A DNA stretch of 13,035 nt from Methanomassiliicoccaceae archaeon UBA537 (GCA_002504495.1 DATC01000074.1:1-13035); one strand, 5' to 3'. Counted from the stretch's first letter, positions 1 to 6,802 are shown. Made by a program: numbers and translations. Notes: generated by a model from the sequence alone, not told the origin.

Positions 1-2
1 TC

Positions 3-212
3 CGCATGAACGTCGTGCCTGTTCTCAGAACCCCCCGTCCCGATCAGATGGAGCGCATCGAACGCGCAGGCATAGTCCCCGAAACCCCTTCGACCCTCAG
101 GGCCGTCTTCCTGTGCGGCCTCGAGAAGAGCGCGATGAAGCGCCACGGGATCGACCCGTCCAAATTCCATACGGGCTGCATGTCCTGCGGAGCATGCATC
201 CTGGTCCCGTTC
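3..212 (+). CDS. C-terminal part of an unrecognised protein with a CxxCxxC motif (partial, end unclear)
   Basis: I do not recognise this protein. The plus-strand frame is open from the window edge, so the gene probably starts outside; the ATG at 6 may be internal. Over the first 210 bases the codons are strongly G/C at the third position, as in the sure genes, and the translation looks like real protein. It ends in a cysteine cluster, GCMSCGACI (positions 177-203), that could bind a metal or an iron-sulfur cluster. It converges on the thiolase gene, whose stop is at 211-213. No stop follows in this frame until 573-575, and beyond about 215 the translation looks like antisense shadow. Either the two genes overlap tail to tail by some 360 bases or the end has been altered. 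A minus-strand frame shares the same third-position bias but gives a less protein-like product. Confidence 0.4.
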
Positions 213-1146
213 AAGGATCTCCGAGGTCGGAAATCCTCTTCTTCGCCGTTTCCAGAAGCTCGCAGGTCTTGCATCTCGTCCCCTGCGTCGGCTCCCCGCA
301 ACGGGGGCAAGGTCTCAGAGACGATCCGGAGATGTCCTCCGACAGAAGCGGGCGGATGCGATCGAAAGACGACAGGATCCCGTAGCGGGCGCCCGGAGTC
401 CTGTCCTCGAGCTCGTCCACCACGGAACGGTACTGATTGCGAAGCGCCTCCGTCCAATAAGGGCAGACGCCGTCCCAGAACTCGAGGCCCGAGACGAGCG
501 CATAGAGAAGGGTCTCCTTCTCGGGGATCTCCCTCAGGGGCAGGAACCTCGGTATCAGACCGGGCTGGACATTGACATGAGGGGCCATGCGCGCCATGCG
601 CTCCGCATCTCCGCGGACGAAGTTCATCATGATCGACTGGGCGGTGTCGTCGAGATTATGGCCGGTCGCCAGATATCTGGCGCCGATCGATCTGGCCTCG
701 TCGTTCATGAGCATCCTGCGGAAAACCCCGCAGTACGTGCACGGAGTGCTGGTGCCGGATACCGGAGCGATCTCGTCCATGGTCACGCCGAGCTCCCGGA
801 AGGACCTCAGATGGAACTCCACATCGTTGGATTCGCAGAACCGCCTGACGATGTCGACGCTCGGGGGACGGTATCCTTCTATTCCCTCGTCGATGGTTAT
901 GGCGTGCAGCTCGATCCCGTTCCTCGGACCGAACACCGACGAGAGGATTCTCAGGGCCACCATGCTGTCCTTCCCTCCTGATACGGCGACTGCGATCCTG
1001 TCTCCTTTGGAGGCATCGATCTGCTTGCGTATCTCCTTCTTCGCCCTGCGCTCCACGAACCTCATGAAGTGGTCCGGACAGAGGTGGGAGCCGTTGTACC
1101 TTATCAGCGTCACCGCTTCCTTCGAGCAGAGATCGCACCTTGCCAT
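211..1146 (-). CDS. ncsA: tRNA 2-thiolation enzyme, NcsA/TtuA/Ncs6 family (PP-loop ATPase)
   Basis: Predicted to activate a tRNA uridine as an adenylate and replace its 2-oxygen with sulfur, the archaeal counterpart of Ncs6 and TtuA. The 311-residue product has the full family layout: an N-terminal zinc site (C4, C7, C23, H26), the PP-loop SGGKDS at 56-61, a CTYC pair (C136, C139) with a distant C228 matching the three cysteines that hold the 4Fe-4S cluster in TtuA, GHNLDD at 162-167, and a C-terminal zinc ribbon (C280, C283, C292, C295). Length is normal for the family. The ATG at 1146 follows an AGGAGG ribosome binding site by 6 bases, and two in-frame stops lie just before that site, fixing the start. 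It is the last gene of the minus-strand run and lies inside the open tail of the Orc1/Cdc6 frame. Whether it modifies wobble U34 or U54 cannot be told from sequence alone. Confidence 0.93.
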   Translation of the reverse strand: MARCDLCSKEAVTLIRYNGSHLCPDHFMRFVERRAKKEIRKQIDASKGDRIAVAVSGGKDSMVALRILSSVFGPRNGIELHAITIDEGIEGYRPPSVDIVRRFCESNDVEFHLRSFRELGVTMDEIAPVSGTSTPCTYCGVFRRMLMNDEARSIGARYLATGHNLDDTAQSIMMNFVRGDAERMARMAPHVNVQPGLIPRFLPLREIPEKETLLYALVSGLEFWDGVCPYWTEALRNQYRSVVDELEDRTPGARYGILSSFDRIRPLLSEDISGSSLRPCPRCGEPTQGTRCKTCELLETAKKRISDLGDP

Positions 1147-2299
1147 CGAGAGCCTCCTCTATCATCGCGGTCATCTTCTCTGCGAGCACCTTCGACGGTA
1201 TGTCCGGAAGGGAGACGAGTATCACCTTGCCGAGATTGTCGGCGGTCGATGCGGTGAGGTTGATGACGCCGGCACCCTCCAGGCTCTGGAGGTACTTCCA
1301 GAACTGCGTGTGCTTCCTCGCAGGGACGCCGTACTCCTCGCACGCGACGGCATAGGACTTCTCGACGACGGACGACATCACCGACAGATTGCTCTTCATG
1401 GATCTGGCGACTGCGAGCAGGACCAGCATCCTGTTGATATCGAGCTCTCTGAGCTTCGAATCGGTGACGAAGCTGAAGGTCATCGCCTTGGCGGTGCGGA
1501 CGTCCTCCACGGTGACGAACCCTTTGTCCCCCTCCTCGGCGATGTTCGCGGCGCGATCCAGGAGCTCTATGGCCATCCTGGCATCCCCGTACTCGGCGGA
1601 CGCCATGGCGATCTGCCTCAGGGAGTCCTCCGGACAGGAATCGGGCATCAAAGCCTCCTCGGCGCGTGCCTGCACGATGTCGAACAGCTCGTCCTCCGTG
1701 TAGCGGTCGAAGCGGACGACGTTGCTGCGCCTGAAGGAGGATCTGGAGGCCTCGTCGAGATAGGGCTCCAGGAACGTCTGCGAGATCATGATGAGGGACA
1801 CCGGGGCGGTCTCGTCGGTCCTGGCGCGCGTCAGCTGATAGATGAGATCCGTGGTCCCCTTCTTCAGAAGGACGTCGGCCTCGTCGAGGATCACCAGCAT
1901 GCCCCGGCGGCATGCGGACAGATGCTGAGCGAGCGACCGGGCCATCTCGTCGGCGGAGAATCCTCTCGACGGGAACCCCTCGTCGAAGCATCTGATCAGC
2001 TGGAGCAGGACACCGGTCTCCGAGACGTTCCTGCAGTTCACGTAGACGACGGAGACGGGCCTGCCCTTGCCGGCCATGTAGTCGGACAGGTCCTCGGCGA
2101 ACCTCCGGGCGGTGACCGTCTTCCCCGATCCTATCCCTCCGTAGAGGGATGCGGTGCAGGGCCGGCTCTCCATCGCGAGCGGACGGAACAGGGTCTCCAG
2201 AGCCGAGATCTGCGATTCCCTCCTGACGATGCGTTCAGGAACATAGGAGTAGTCCAGGGCCTTGCCGTTGCGTATGATGACGGAGCTTCTGTCGAACAT
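656..2299 (-). CDS. cdc6: Orc1/Cdc6 replication initiator (AAA+), with unusual open tail over the thiolase gene
   Basis: Archaeal origin-binding initiator and likely MCM loader. From the ATG at 2299 the protein shows the leader YVPERIVRRESQI, Walker A GGIGSGKT (54-61), Walker B LVILDEAD (135-142), an AAA+ lid, and a C-terminal winged helix around residues 285-365 ending near EEALDGKV. That conserved part is about 385 residues, the usual family length. An upstream ATG at 2344 is in frame, but the residues before 2299 look like shadow of the Nif3 gene and an AGGAA lies 5 bases before 2299, so I prefer 2299. The frame then has no stop until 656-658, which would add an arginine-rich tail of about 160 residues that is clearly the thiolase gene read in another frame. 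A one-base change near the end would bring in TGA/TAG at 1164-1159. The functional gene probably ends near 1110-1165. Confidence 0.85.
   Translation of the reverse strand: MFDRSSVIIRNGKALDYSYVPERIVRRESQISALETLFRPLAMESRPCTASLYGGIGSGKTVTARRFAEDLSDYMAGKGRPVSVVYVNCRNVSETGVLLQLIRCFDEGFPSRGFSADEMARSLAQHLSACRRGMLVILDEADVLLKKGTTDLIYQLTRARTDETAPVSLIMISQTFLEPYLDEASRSSFRRSNVVRFDRYTEDELFDIVQARAEEALMPDSCPEDSLRQIAMASAEYGDARMAIELLDRAANIAEEGDKGFVTVEDVRTAKAMTFSFVTDSKLRELDINRMLVLLAVARSMKSNLSVMSSVVEKSYAVACEEYGVPARKHTQFWKYLQSLEGAGVINLTASTADNLGKVILVSLPDIPSKVLAEKMTAMIEEALDGKVRSLLEGSGDADKVQRLPPLSGPLHEVRGAQGEEGDTQADRCLQRRQDRSRRIRREGQHGGPENPLVGVRSEERDRAARHNHRRGNRRIPSPERRHRQAVLRIQRCGVPSEVLPGARRDHGRDRSGIRHQHSVHVLRGFPQDAHERRGQIDRRQISGDRP
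1153..1158 (-). promoter_or_regulatory. Ribosome binding site of the thiolase gene
   Basis: AGGAGG on the minus strand, 6 bases before the ATG at 1146. Stops TGA and TAG in the thiolase frame (1164-1159) abut it directly. It decides the start of the thiolase gene. Confidence 0.7.
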
Positions 2300-3263
2300 C
2301 TCGGTTCCTGCTGCAGCGGATGAACCCCGAGCACGGAACCACATCGATGCCGTGCTGCTCCCAGACGTCGCATATCAGGTTCACTCCGAGGGAATCGGAC
2401 GGCATATGCCCCGATATGACGAGATTCACATGGGCCTCGCGGGCCGCCTCGTAATGGCTCTCGGGGAAGTGCATGCCGACCACGGTGCCTATTCCGGCAC
2501 GGGCCAGGGCCTCGTACATCGTCTTCGGACCGGAGGTCCCGCCTGTCATCTTGCACAGTATGCGGCCGCAGCGGGAGTCCCTGCGTCCGACCATGATCTG
2601 CGGGCGGGCATTGCTCCTGGCGGCCTCCCTGTACTCGGGCTCCCCCATGAGGACGTCCACTATGTCGCTTAGCCTCTTCGGCTCCCTGGCGGCGAACAGC
2701 TCGGTCAGATAGGACTGGACCATGTTGTCCGCGGCGGAATGGACGTTGAACAACGGGATGCCGAGCAGCCTGGCGGCATCGGCGGCCTGGTTGTGGTTGA
2801 CTCCCTGCATGCCCCTGAGAGCCTCCTCGGTCCTGGGGCCCATTATCGATTCGGCGACGTTGATGGGCACCCCGACGGAGCTGTACATGTCGGACTGCAT
2901 GTCCATGACCTTCGGGAACAGGACCCGGGAGGATCCTGTAGGATGGTGCGCCACGAGGGCGTCTATCCTCCTGCCCTTCTCCCTGAGACGATCGGCGAGG
3001 AGGACCTCTCCAGTGCCTATATCTATCCCCCACATCATGGTCTCCGCCTCGATCTCACGAGCCTCGTCCGACATGACGGAGAACCTGCAATCCGCATACG
3101 GATTCCAGAGACGCTCGGTGTCGAAGAGCTCCTTCTCGCTCTCCGATGACGATTCGTACTCGGAGGCGGCATCGTCGAGGAGCCTCCCTATCTCGTCCGC
3201 GGGGCGGGGATCCTTCGACATCCCCGTCCTTATGGCGAGCTCATAGGCCTCGTAGACCTTCAT
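2235..3263 (-). CDS. Nif3-like dinuclear-metal-centre protein (methanogen-type, long form)
   Basis: Member of the Nif3/NGG1p-interacting factor family, which folds around a two-metal site; the biochemical role is poorly known. The 342-residue product shows HHPT at 106-109, a central segment with H175 and D179, and a C-terminal GHMPSDSLGVN (285-295) followed by VVPCSGFIR, as seen in the long archaeal members. These histidine and acidic positions are where metal ligands are expected. The start at 3263 is supported by an ATGA overlap with the stop of the isochorismatase gene; an in-frame ATG at 3275 is an alternative. The last 20 or so residues beyond GFIR are basic, overlap the start of cdc6 and look like shadow, so the stop at 2235 gives a slightly long tail. 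The same frame is open upstream through the hydrolase gene back into marR. Confidence 0.82.
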   Translation of the reverse strand: MKVYEAYELAIRTGMSKDPRPADEIGRLLDDAASEYESSSESEKELFDTERLWNPYADCRFSVMSDEAREIEAETMMWGIDIGTGEVLLADRLREKGRRIDALVAHHPTGSSRVLFPKVMDMQSDMYSSVGVPINVAESIMGPRTEEALRGMQGVNHNQAADAARLLGIPLFNVHSAADNMVQSYLTELFAAREPKRLSDIVDVLMGEPEYREAARSNARPQIMVGRRDSRCGRILCKMTGGTSGPKTMYEALARAGIGTVVGMHFPESHYEAAREAHVNLVISGHMPSDSLGVNLICDVWEQHGIDVVPCSGFIRCSRNRDVRQKLRHHTQRQGPGLLLCS

Positions 3264-3841
3264 GGCGCGGGCCATGCCTTCTGACGATAAAAGAGGAACG
3301 TTCGTCGCAGCGGGCGCAGCGCAGGGACCTGACGGAGCCCGTCCAGATCCACGGTCTTGCATATGGCCTCGACATGAGGCACATGCTCCGGATCGAACGA
3401 TGCCGTACCGTCCTTGAGAAGATACGGCATGAACCCGTGCTCGAACGCGCCGAAGTATGTGGCGATGACGCACCATTTGGCCACGACGCCGCAGATCACG
3501 ACCGAATCCGACCCCGTGTTCCGCAGTATGTCGGACAGCCCGGTTCCGCAGAACGCGTTCATCTCCTTCTTCTCCACGAGGATGTCGGAATCGCGGACGA
3601 CGAGGCCGTCGATGAAACCCTCCGGATCCGCGAGCCATTCCGGGGTGCCGTGGCCCTTCCCCTTCATCTTGACCATGACCACCGGCAGCCCGGCCTTCCT
3701 GAAGAGCTCCGAAGCGCCGTTCACGTTCGGCAGGATGTCCGATGCGGATGCCATGTCGCCTACGGCATAGCGCCTCTGCATGTCCACGACGATCAGCGCA
3801 GGCCTCTTGGTCCGTATATCGATGCTCGACGAATGATCCAT
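3260..3841 (-). CDS. Isochorismatase-fold cysteine hydrolase (nicotinamidase-related)
   Basis: A cytoplasmic hydrolase of the isochorismatase/nicotinamidase superfamily; substrate unknown. The catalytic triad is visible: D20 in VVDMQ, K91 or K92 in VEKKEMNAF, and nucleophile C124 in VVAKWCV preceded by the usual glycine-rich strand VVICG. The 193 residues are typical, but the last 25 or so (after about VDLDG) are basic and do not look conserved. The ATG at 3841 follows a GGAGGT ribosome binding site by 6 bases, with an in-frame TGA at 3856-3854 just upstream. The stop overlaps the Nif3-like start as ATGA. Its place after an exporter and a MarR regulator suggests a detoxifying or salvage amidase, but that is inference. 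Confidence 0.88.
   Translation of the reverse strand: MDHSSSIDIRTKRPALIVVDMQRRYAVGDMASASDILPNVNGASELFRKAGLPVVMVKMKGKGHGTPEWLADPEGFIDGLVVRDSDILVEKKEMNAFCGTGLSDILRNTGSDSVVICGVVAKWCVIATYFGAFEHGFMPYLLKDGTASFDPEHVPHVEAICKTVDLDGLRQVPALRPLRRTFLFYRQKAWPAP
3286..3293 (-). promoter_or_regulatory. Possible internal TATA box before the Nif3-like gene
   Basis: CTTTTATC on the minus strand is centred about 26 bases before the ATG at 3263, the same spacing as the stronger TATA-like boxes in this window. It lies in an A/T-rich patch inside the non-conserved end of the hydrolase gene. It could give a leaderless transcript of the Nif3-like gene, cdc6 and the thiolase gene. It may also be chance. Confidence 0.35.
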
Positions 3842-4274
3842 TGCCGTACCTCCTCACCATCGACGCGAATATCTCCGCCATCTCCAGGAACGAATCCACG
3901 CGTTCGTCCCCGTATATCCCGATCATGTCATCAAGTATCCTGTCGATCATGGACTCCTCGTATTCGATGTATCCCGATGCGCTGTCGGTGAGCCTCAGGT
4001 GCACGACCCTGCGGTCGTCCTCCGAACGGATCCTGGCGATCAGTCCCTTCTCCTCCAGGGCCTTCACCCTTGCCGTGACCGACGGCTTGCTGAGACCGAC
4101 CTTCTGGGCTATCGAGGACACGGTGCACTCCGCATCGGCGGCTATCATCCCGAGATACAGGAGGTCCTTGAAGGACAGGCTCGGGGAGAACGACGAGTCG
4201 CCCTCCAGAAGCATCGCGTCCGTCTGGTAGAAGGCCTCCCAGAGATCGATCACGGGCTTCATCCGGTCGTTCAT
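3840..4274 (-). CDS. MarR-family transcriptional regulator (3' end approximate; no stop at the domain end)
   Basis: A dimeric winged-helix regulator. In about 145 residues it shows the expected helices, the recognition helix region SKPSVTARVKALEEKG (62-77), and the wing RSEDDRRVVHLRLT (83-96), followed by the C-terminal dimer helices ending near SMVRRYGN. The start at 4274 overlaps the exporter stop as ATGA; a second Met at residue 5 is possible. The likely targets are the two palindromes before the exporter, giving autoregulation of exporter and regulator. Oddly, this frame has no stop where the domain ends: it stays open through the whole hydrolase gene and joins the Nif3-like gene in frame, down to 2235. 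The end given here is where the conserved part stops. A shift of one base near the end would reach the TGA at 3856-3854. Confidence 0.82.
3848..3853 (-). promoter_or_regulatory. Ribosome binding site of the isochorismatase-fold gene
   Basis: GGAGGT on the minus strand, 6 bases before the ATG at 3841 and immediately after an in-frame TGA. It fixes the start of the hydrolase gene and overlaps the last plausible codons of marR. Confidence 0.65.
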
Positions 4275-5656
4275 TCGCTCCCGTCCCTGTCCGCCTTGAC
4301 CTTCCACGAGCAGAACAGCGCTGCAAGGGAGATCAGCACCGCGACGACCATGCAGAATCCGAATCCGTCCATGAATACATCCGGAGAGACCTCGCTTATG
4401 GATGCGGACGAACCGGCTCCGAAGCTGAAGAGGCCCGCGAAGACGGCTGTTCCGAGGGCGGAGCTGAAGTACATTATGAAGGTGATCATCGAGGAGCCGG
4501 AGCCCTTGTCCTTCTCGGACAGCGCGTCCACCATCCTGGCTCCCATCGGACCTCCTCCCACTCCCCATATGCTGCCCAGCAGCAGGATGGAGGCGACGAG
4601 GAACCAGAGGGGCGTGTCCAATTCGAAGAAGCATCCCAGAACCATGAAGAACGTCATGAGGGCACAGGCGGCTATGGCGAAGGGGCGGTCCCCCTTCCTG
4701 TCCGAGAGCCTCCCGACGACCAGACAGCAGATCACCATGGAGATCGCCTGCAGGGACAGGACCATCCCGCATTCCAAGGTGGTGAGCCCCATGGCGTCCT
4801 GAATGTAGAACGGGATGAGATAGTACACTCCCATTATCCCCATGTTCACGAATATGTACGCCAGACAGGCCACGTCGTAGTTCCTGTTCCTGAATAGCCC
4901 GAGATCCATGACCGTGGCGGTCCTGCCCTTCTCGTAGCGCACGAACAGGCACATCAGGACCAGGCAGGCGGCGAGCGCAACCAGTCCTCCGGCGGTGATG
5001 CCGACGGACGGCATCCTCTCCAGCGCGTAGAGGCCCGATGTGATCCCTGCGAACAGGATGACCGATCCGACGAGGTCCACATCCCCCTGCTTCAACCCCT
5101 CGTCTCCGGGCACCGCGGCATGGGCTATGGCGATCGCCGCCAATCCGATGGGCACGTTGATGAAGAATATCCAATGCCATGAGACGAGCTCGGTGAGCAC
5201 TGCTCCCATCGACGGTCCGACAGCCACGCCGAAGGACGTTCCCAGCACGACGAGCGACATCGCCAAGCCGAGCTTCTCCCTGGGAAGGAACTTGACTCCG
5301 AGCATGACCGCCGATGAAGCGAGCATCGCGGCGCCTACTCCTTGGACGGCACGGAAGACGAGGAGAAGGGCGAGCGAGGTGGAGATGCCGCAGAAGAAGG
5401 ATCCCGCTACGAACGTGGCCATCCCGGCTATGAGGATCGTCTTTATCGCGCCCTTGTCGCAGAGCCTCCCGAACACGAGTATCAGTCCGGCCATCATCAG
5501 ATAGTAGACCGTGATGACCCACGACGTGTCGGACGCGCTTATGCCGAAATCCTCCGCGATCGACGGCAGAGCCACATTCACGATGGAGCCGTCGAGGCCG
5601 TCGAGGAACATGCTCAGCGCTATGGTCGCGAAGATCAGGAGATGCTTCCAGTTCAT
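4271..5656 (-). CDS. MFS drug exporter, DHA2/EmrB type (14 transmembrane segments)
   Basis: Membrane antiporter expected to export hydrophobic drugs or toxic metabolites in exchange for protons. The 461 residues are almost wholly hydrophobic helices, fitting the 14-helix DHA2 group. Visible signatures are LDGSIVNVALP near 21-31 (family form LDxTIVNVALP), motif A GRLCDKGAIKTIL (63-75), RAVQGVGAA (102-110), and motif C with GVAVGPSMGAVL (143-154) before WHWIFFINVPIG (160-171). The ATG at 5656 lies 25 bases downstream of a TATA-like box, suggesting a leaderless message. The stop overlaps the marR start as ATGA, so the two are translationally coupled. The substrate cannot be read from sequence. 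Confidence 0.93.
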   Translation of the reverse strand: MNWKHLLIFATIALSMFLDGLDGSIVNVALPSIAEDFGISASDTSWVITVYYLMMAGLILVFGRLCDKGAIKTILIAGMATFVAGSFFCGISTSLALLLVFRAVQGVGAAMLASSAVMLGVKFLPREKLGLAMSLVVLGTSFGVAVGPSMGAVLTELVSWHWIFFINVPIGLAAIAIAHAAVPGDEGLKQGDVDLVGSVILFAGITSGLYALERMPSVGITAGGLVALAACLVLMCLFVRYEKGRTATVMDLGLFRNRNYDVACLAYIFVNMGIMGVYYLIPFYIQDAMGLTTLECGMVLSLQAISMVICCLVVGRLSDRKGDRPFAIAACALMTFFMVLGCFFELDTPLWFLVASILLLGSIWGVGGGPMGARMVDALSEKDKGSGSSMITFIMYFSSALGTAVFAGLFSFGAGSSASISEVSPDVFMDGFGFCMVVAVLISLAALFCSWKVKADRDGSE

Positions 5657-5676
5657 CGAAGGTCCGACGTTCCGCC

Positions 5677-5685
5677 TTTATTAAA
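5677..5685 (-). promoter_or_regulatory. TATA-like box of the exporter-marR operon
   Basis: TTTAATAAA on the minus strand, centred 25 bases upstream of the exporter ATG. In archaea transcription starts about 25 bases after the TATA box, so the message would begin at or next to the start codon. No ribosome binding site is visible before the ATG, which agrees with leaderless initiation. Confidence 0.65.
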
Positions 5686-5697
5686 CGATTGCGTTTA
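5682..5697. promoter_or_regulatory. Palindrome 1, probable MarR operator over the TATA box
   Basis: Inverted repeat TAAACG-ATTG-CGTTTA, perfect 6-base arms with a 4-base centre. It overlaps the upstream end of the exporter TATA-like box, so a bound regulator would block TBP/TFB. It shares its last bases with palindrome 2. Confidence 0.5.
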
Positions 5698-5716
5698 GTT
5701 AGATAGCTCTAACTAA
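5695..5716. promoter_or_regulatory. Palindrome 2, probable MarR operator
   Basis: Inverted repeat TTAGTTAGA-TAGC-TCTAACTAA, perfect 9-base arms with a 4-base centre, in an A/T-rich island within a GC-rich genome. Its centre is 16 bases from that of palindrome 1, on the upstream side of the exporter TATA box. Size and symmetry fit a MarR dimer site. It lies between the exporter and the divergent RFC gene and could in principle affect both. Confidence 0.6.
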
Positions 5717-5755
5717 CGAATCGCCACAGCCCTCCGCTTGAAGCCGATGGCACAT

Positions 5756-5763
5756 TCTATTAA
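5756..5763 (+). promoter_or_regulatory. Weak TATA-like box before the RFC small subunit gene
   Basis: TCTATTAA lies about 34 bases before the ATG at 5794, which would give a leader of roughly 8 bases. It is the best A/T-rich candidate upstream of the gene. No clear ribosome binding site is visible. Confidence 0.35.
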
Positions 5764-5793
5764 CACCGAGGTGCATCGAGGCACGGGACTCCA

Positions 5794-6753
5794 ATGAACG
5801 AGATCTGGACGGAGAAGTACAGGCCTAGGAAGCTCGACGACGTCGCCGGGCAGAAGCATGTGACGGACAGGCTGAAGGCCTATGCGGCTACGAAGAGCAC
5901 GCCCCATCTGCTGTTCACAGGGCCCGCAGGAACCGGCAAGACCACCTGCGCCCTCGCTCTGGCCAGAGAGCTGTTCGGAGACAACTGGCAGGGCAACTTC
6001 ATAGAGCTAAACGCCTCCGATGAAAGGGGGATCGACGTCGTCAGAGGGAAGATCAAGGAGTTCGCCAGAACGTCGCCGGTCGGCGGTGCGGAGTTCAAGA
6101 TCATCTTCATGGACGAAGCGGACGCCCTCACATCGGATGCGCAGGCGGCATTGAGGAGGACGATGGAGAAGTACTCCGGGATATGCAGATTCATACTATC
6201 ATGCAACTACTCCTCCAAGATCATCGACCCCATCCAGTCCAGATGCGCCGTCTTCAAGTTCAAGCCTCTCTCCGACGAGGAGATAGAGAGCTACCTGAAG
6301 GGGATAGTGTCCAAGGAGAGCGTCGATATCGATTCCGAGGCTCTGGACGGGCTCGTGAAGATCGCCAGAGGAGACATGCGCAGAGCCGTGAACTCTCTCC
6401 AGGTCGCATCCTCCCTCGGCAGGCGCATCGACCTCGACCTGATCTATCAGACCGCAGGACTGGCCAATCCCGAGGTGGTCAAGAGGATAATGGCCACTGC
6501 GCTGGAAGGGAACTACAACGGTGCGAGATCCCTGCTCGAGAACACGATGACCGAGTTCGGCCTTTCGGGACAGGACATGATCAAGCAGATCCATTCCACC
6601 ATCTTCGACCTGGATGAATCCGATTATGTCAAGGTCAGGATCATGGAGAAGACGGGAGAGTGCGAGTTCCGCATCGTCGAAGGGAGCAGCGAGAGGATAC
6701 AGCTGGAATGCCTTCTCGCCTCCATGGCCATGATCGGCGGAAAGATGAAGTGA
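5794..6753 (+). CDS. rfcS: Replication factor C small subunit (clamp loader)
   Basis: AAA+ subunit of the archaeal clamp loader, which opens and loads PCNA onto primed DNA together with the RFC large subunit. The 319 residues contain the RFC box WTEKYRPRKLDDVAGQ at the N-terminus, Walker A GPAGTGKTT (43-51), the ELNASDERG box (71-79), Walker B FMDEAD (105-110), sensor 1 LSCN (135-138), the SRC arginine-finger motif (149-151) and a lid with GDMRRAVN. Length and motifs are those of an intact archaeal small subunit. It stands alone on the plus strand, divergent from the exporter and convergent with the ligase gene, and is followed by a strong hairpin. Confidence 0.97.
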   Translation: MNEIWTEKYRPRKLDDVAGQKHVTDRLKAYAATKSTPHLLFTGPAGTGKTTCALALARELFGDNWQGNFIELNASDERGIDVVRGKIKEFARTSPVGGAEFKIIFMDEADALTSDAQAALRRTMEKYSGICRFILSCNYSSKIIDPIQSRCAVFKFKPLSDEEIESYLKGIVSKESVDIDSEALDGLVKIARGDMRRAVNSLQVASSLGRRIDLDLIYQTAGLANPEVVKRIMATALEGNYNGARSLLENTMTEFGLSGQDMIKQIHSTIFDLDESDYVKVRIMEKTGECEFRIVEGSSERIQLECLLASMAMIGGKMK

Positions 6754-6760
6754 TTTCCGA

Positions 6761-6792
6761 ACGGACCCGGAATCTGCAGGAGCCGGGTCCGT
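6761..6792. terminator. Hairpin between convergent rfcS and ligase genes
   Basis: Perfect 10-base inverted repeat ACGGACCCGG / CCGGGTCCGT with a 12-base loop, in the 49-base gap between the two convergent stops. On the plus strand it is followed within a few bases by ATTTTG. It may end transcription from both sides. Confidence 0.6.
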
Positions 6793-6802
6793 CCGTATTT
6801 TG

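Noticed and set aside
587..2323. Long plus-strand open frame opposite the thiolase and cdc6 genes
   Set aside because: Antisense shadow of two well-supported genes; such frames stay open because of the GC-rich third codon positions. The translation has no recognisable domain.
4271..5522. Minus-strand open frame running through the exporter gene into marR
   Set aside because: The exporter itself is read in another frame with full MFS motifs; the extra upstream part is an arginine- and histidine-rich shadow.
211..5656. Stop-codon reassignment or TAG pyrrolysine read-through as the cause of the odd gene ends
   Set aside because: The odd genes run on because no stop of any kind is present, not because a TAG is read through; intact genes here end normally with TGA.
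5657..5793. Replication origin near rfcS and the A/T-rich palindromes
   Set aside because: No ORB-like repeated origin boxes are visible, and the cdc6 gene is over 3 kb away inside a gene run. The palindromes are better explained as regulator sites.
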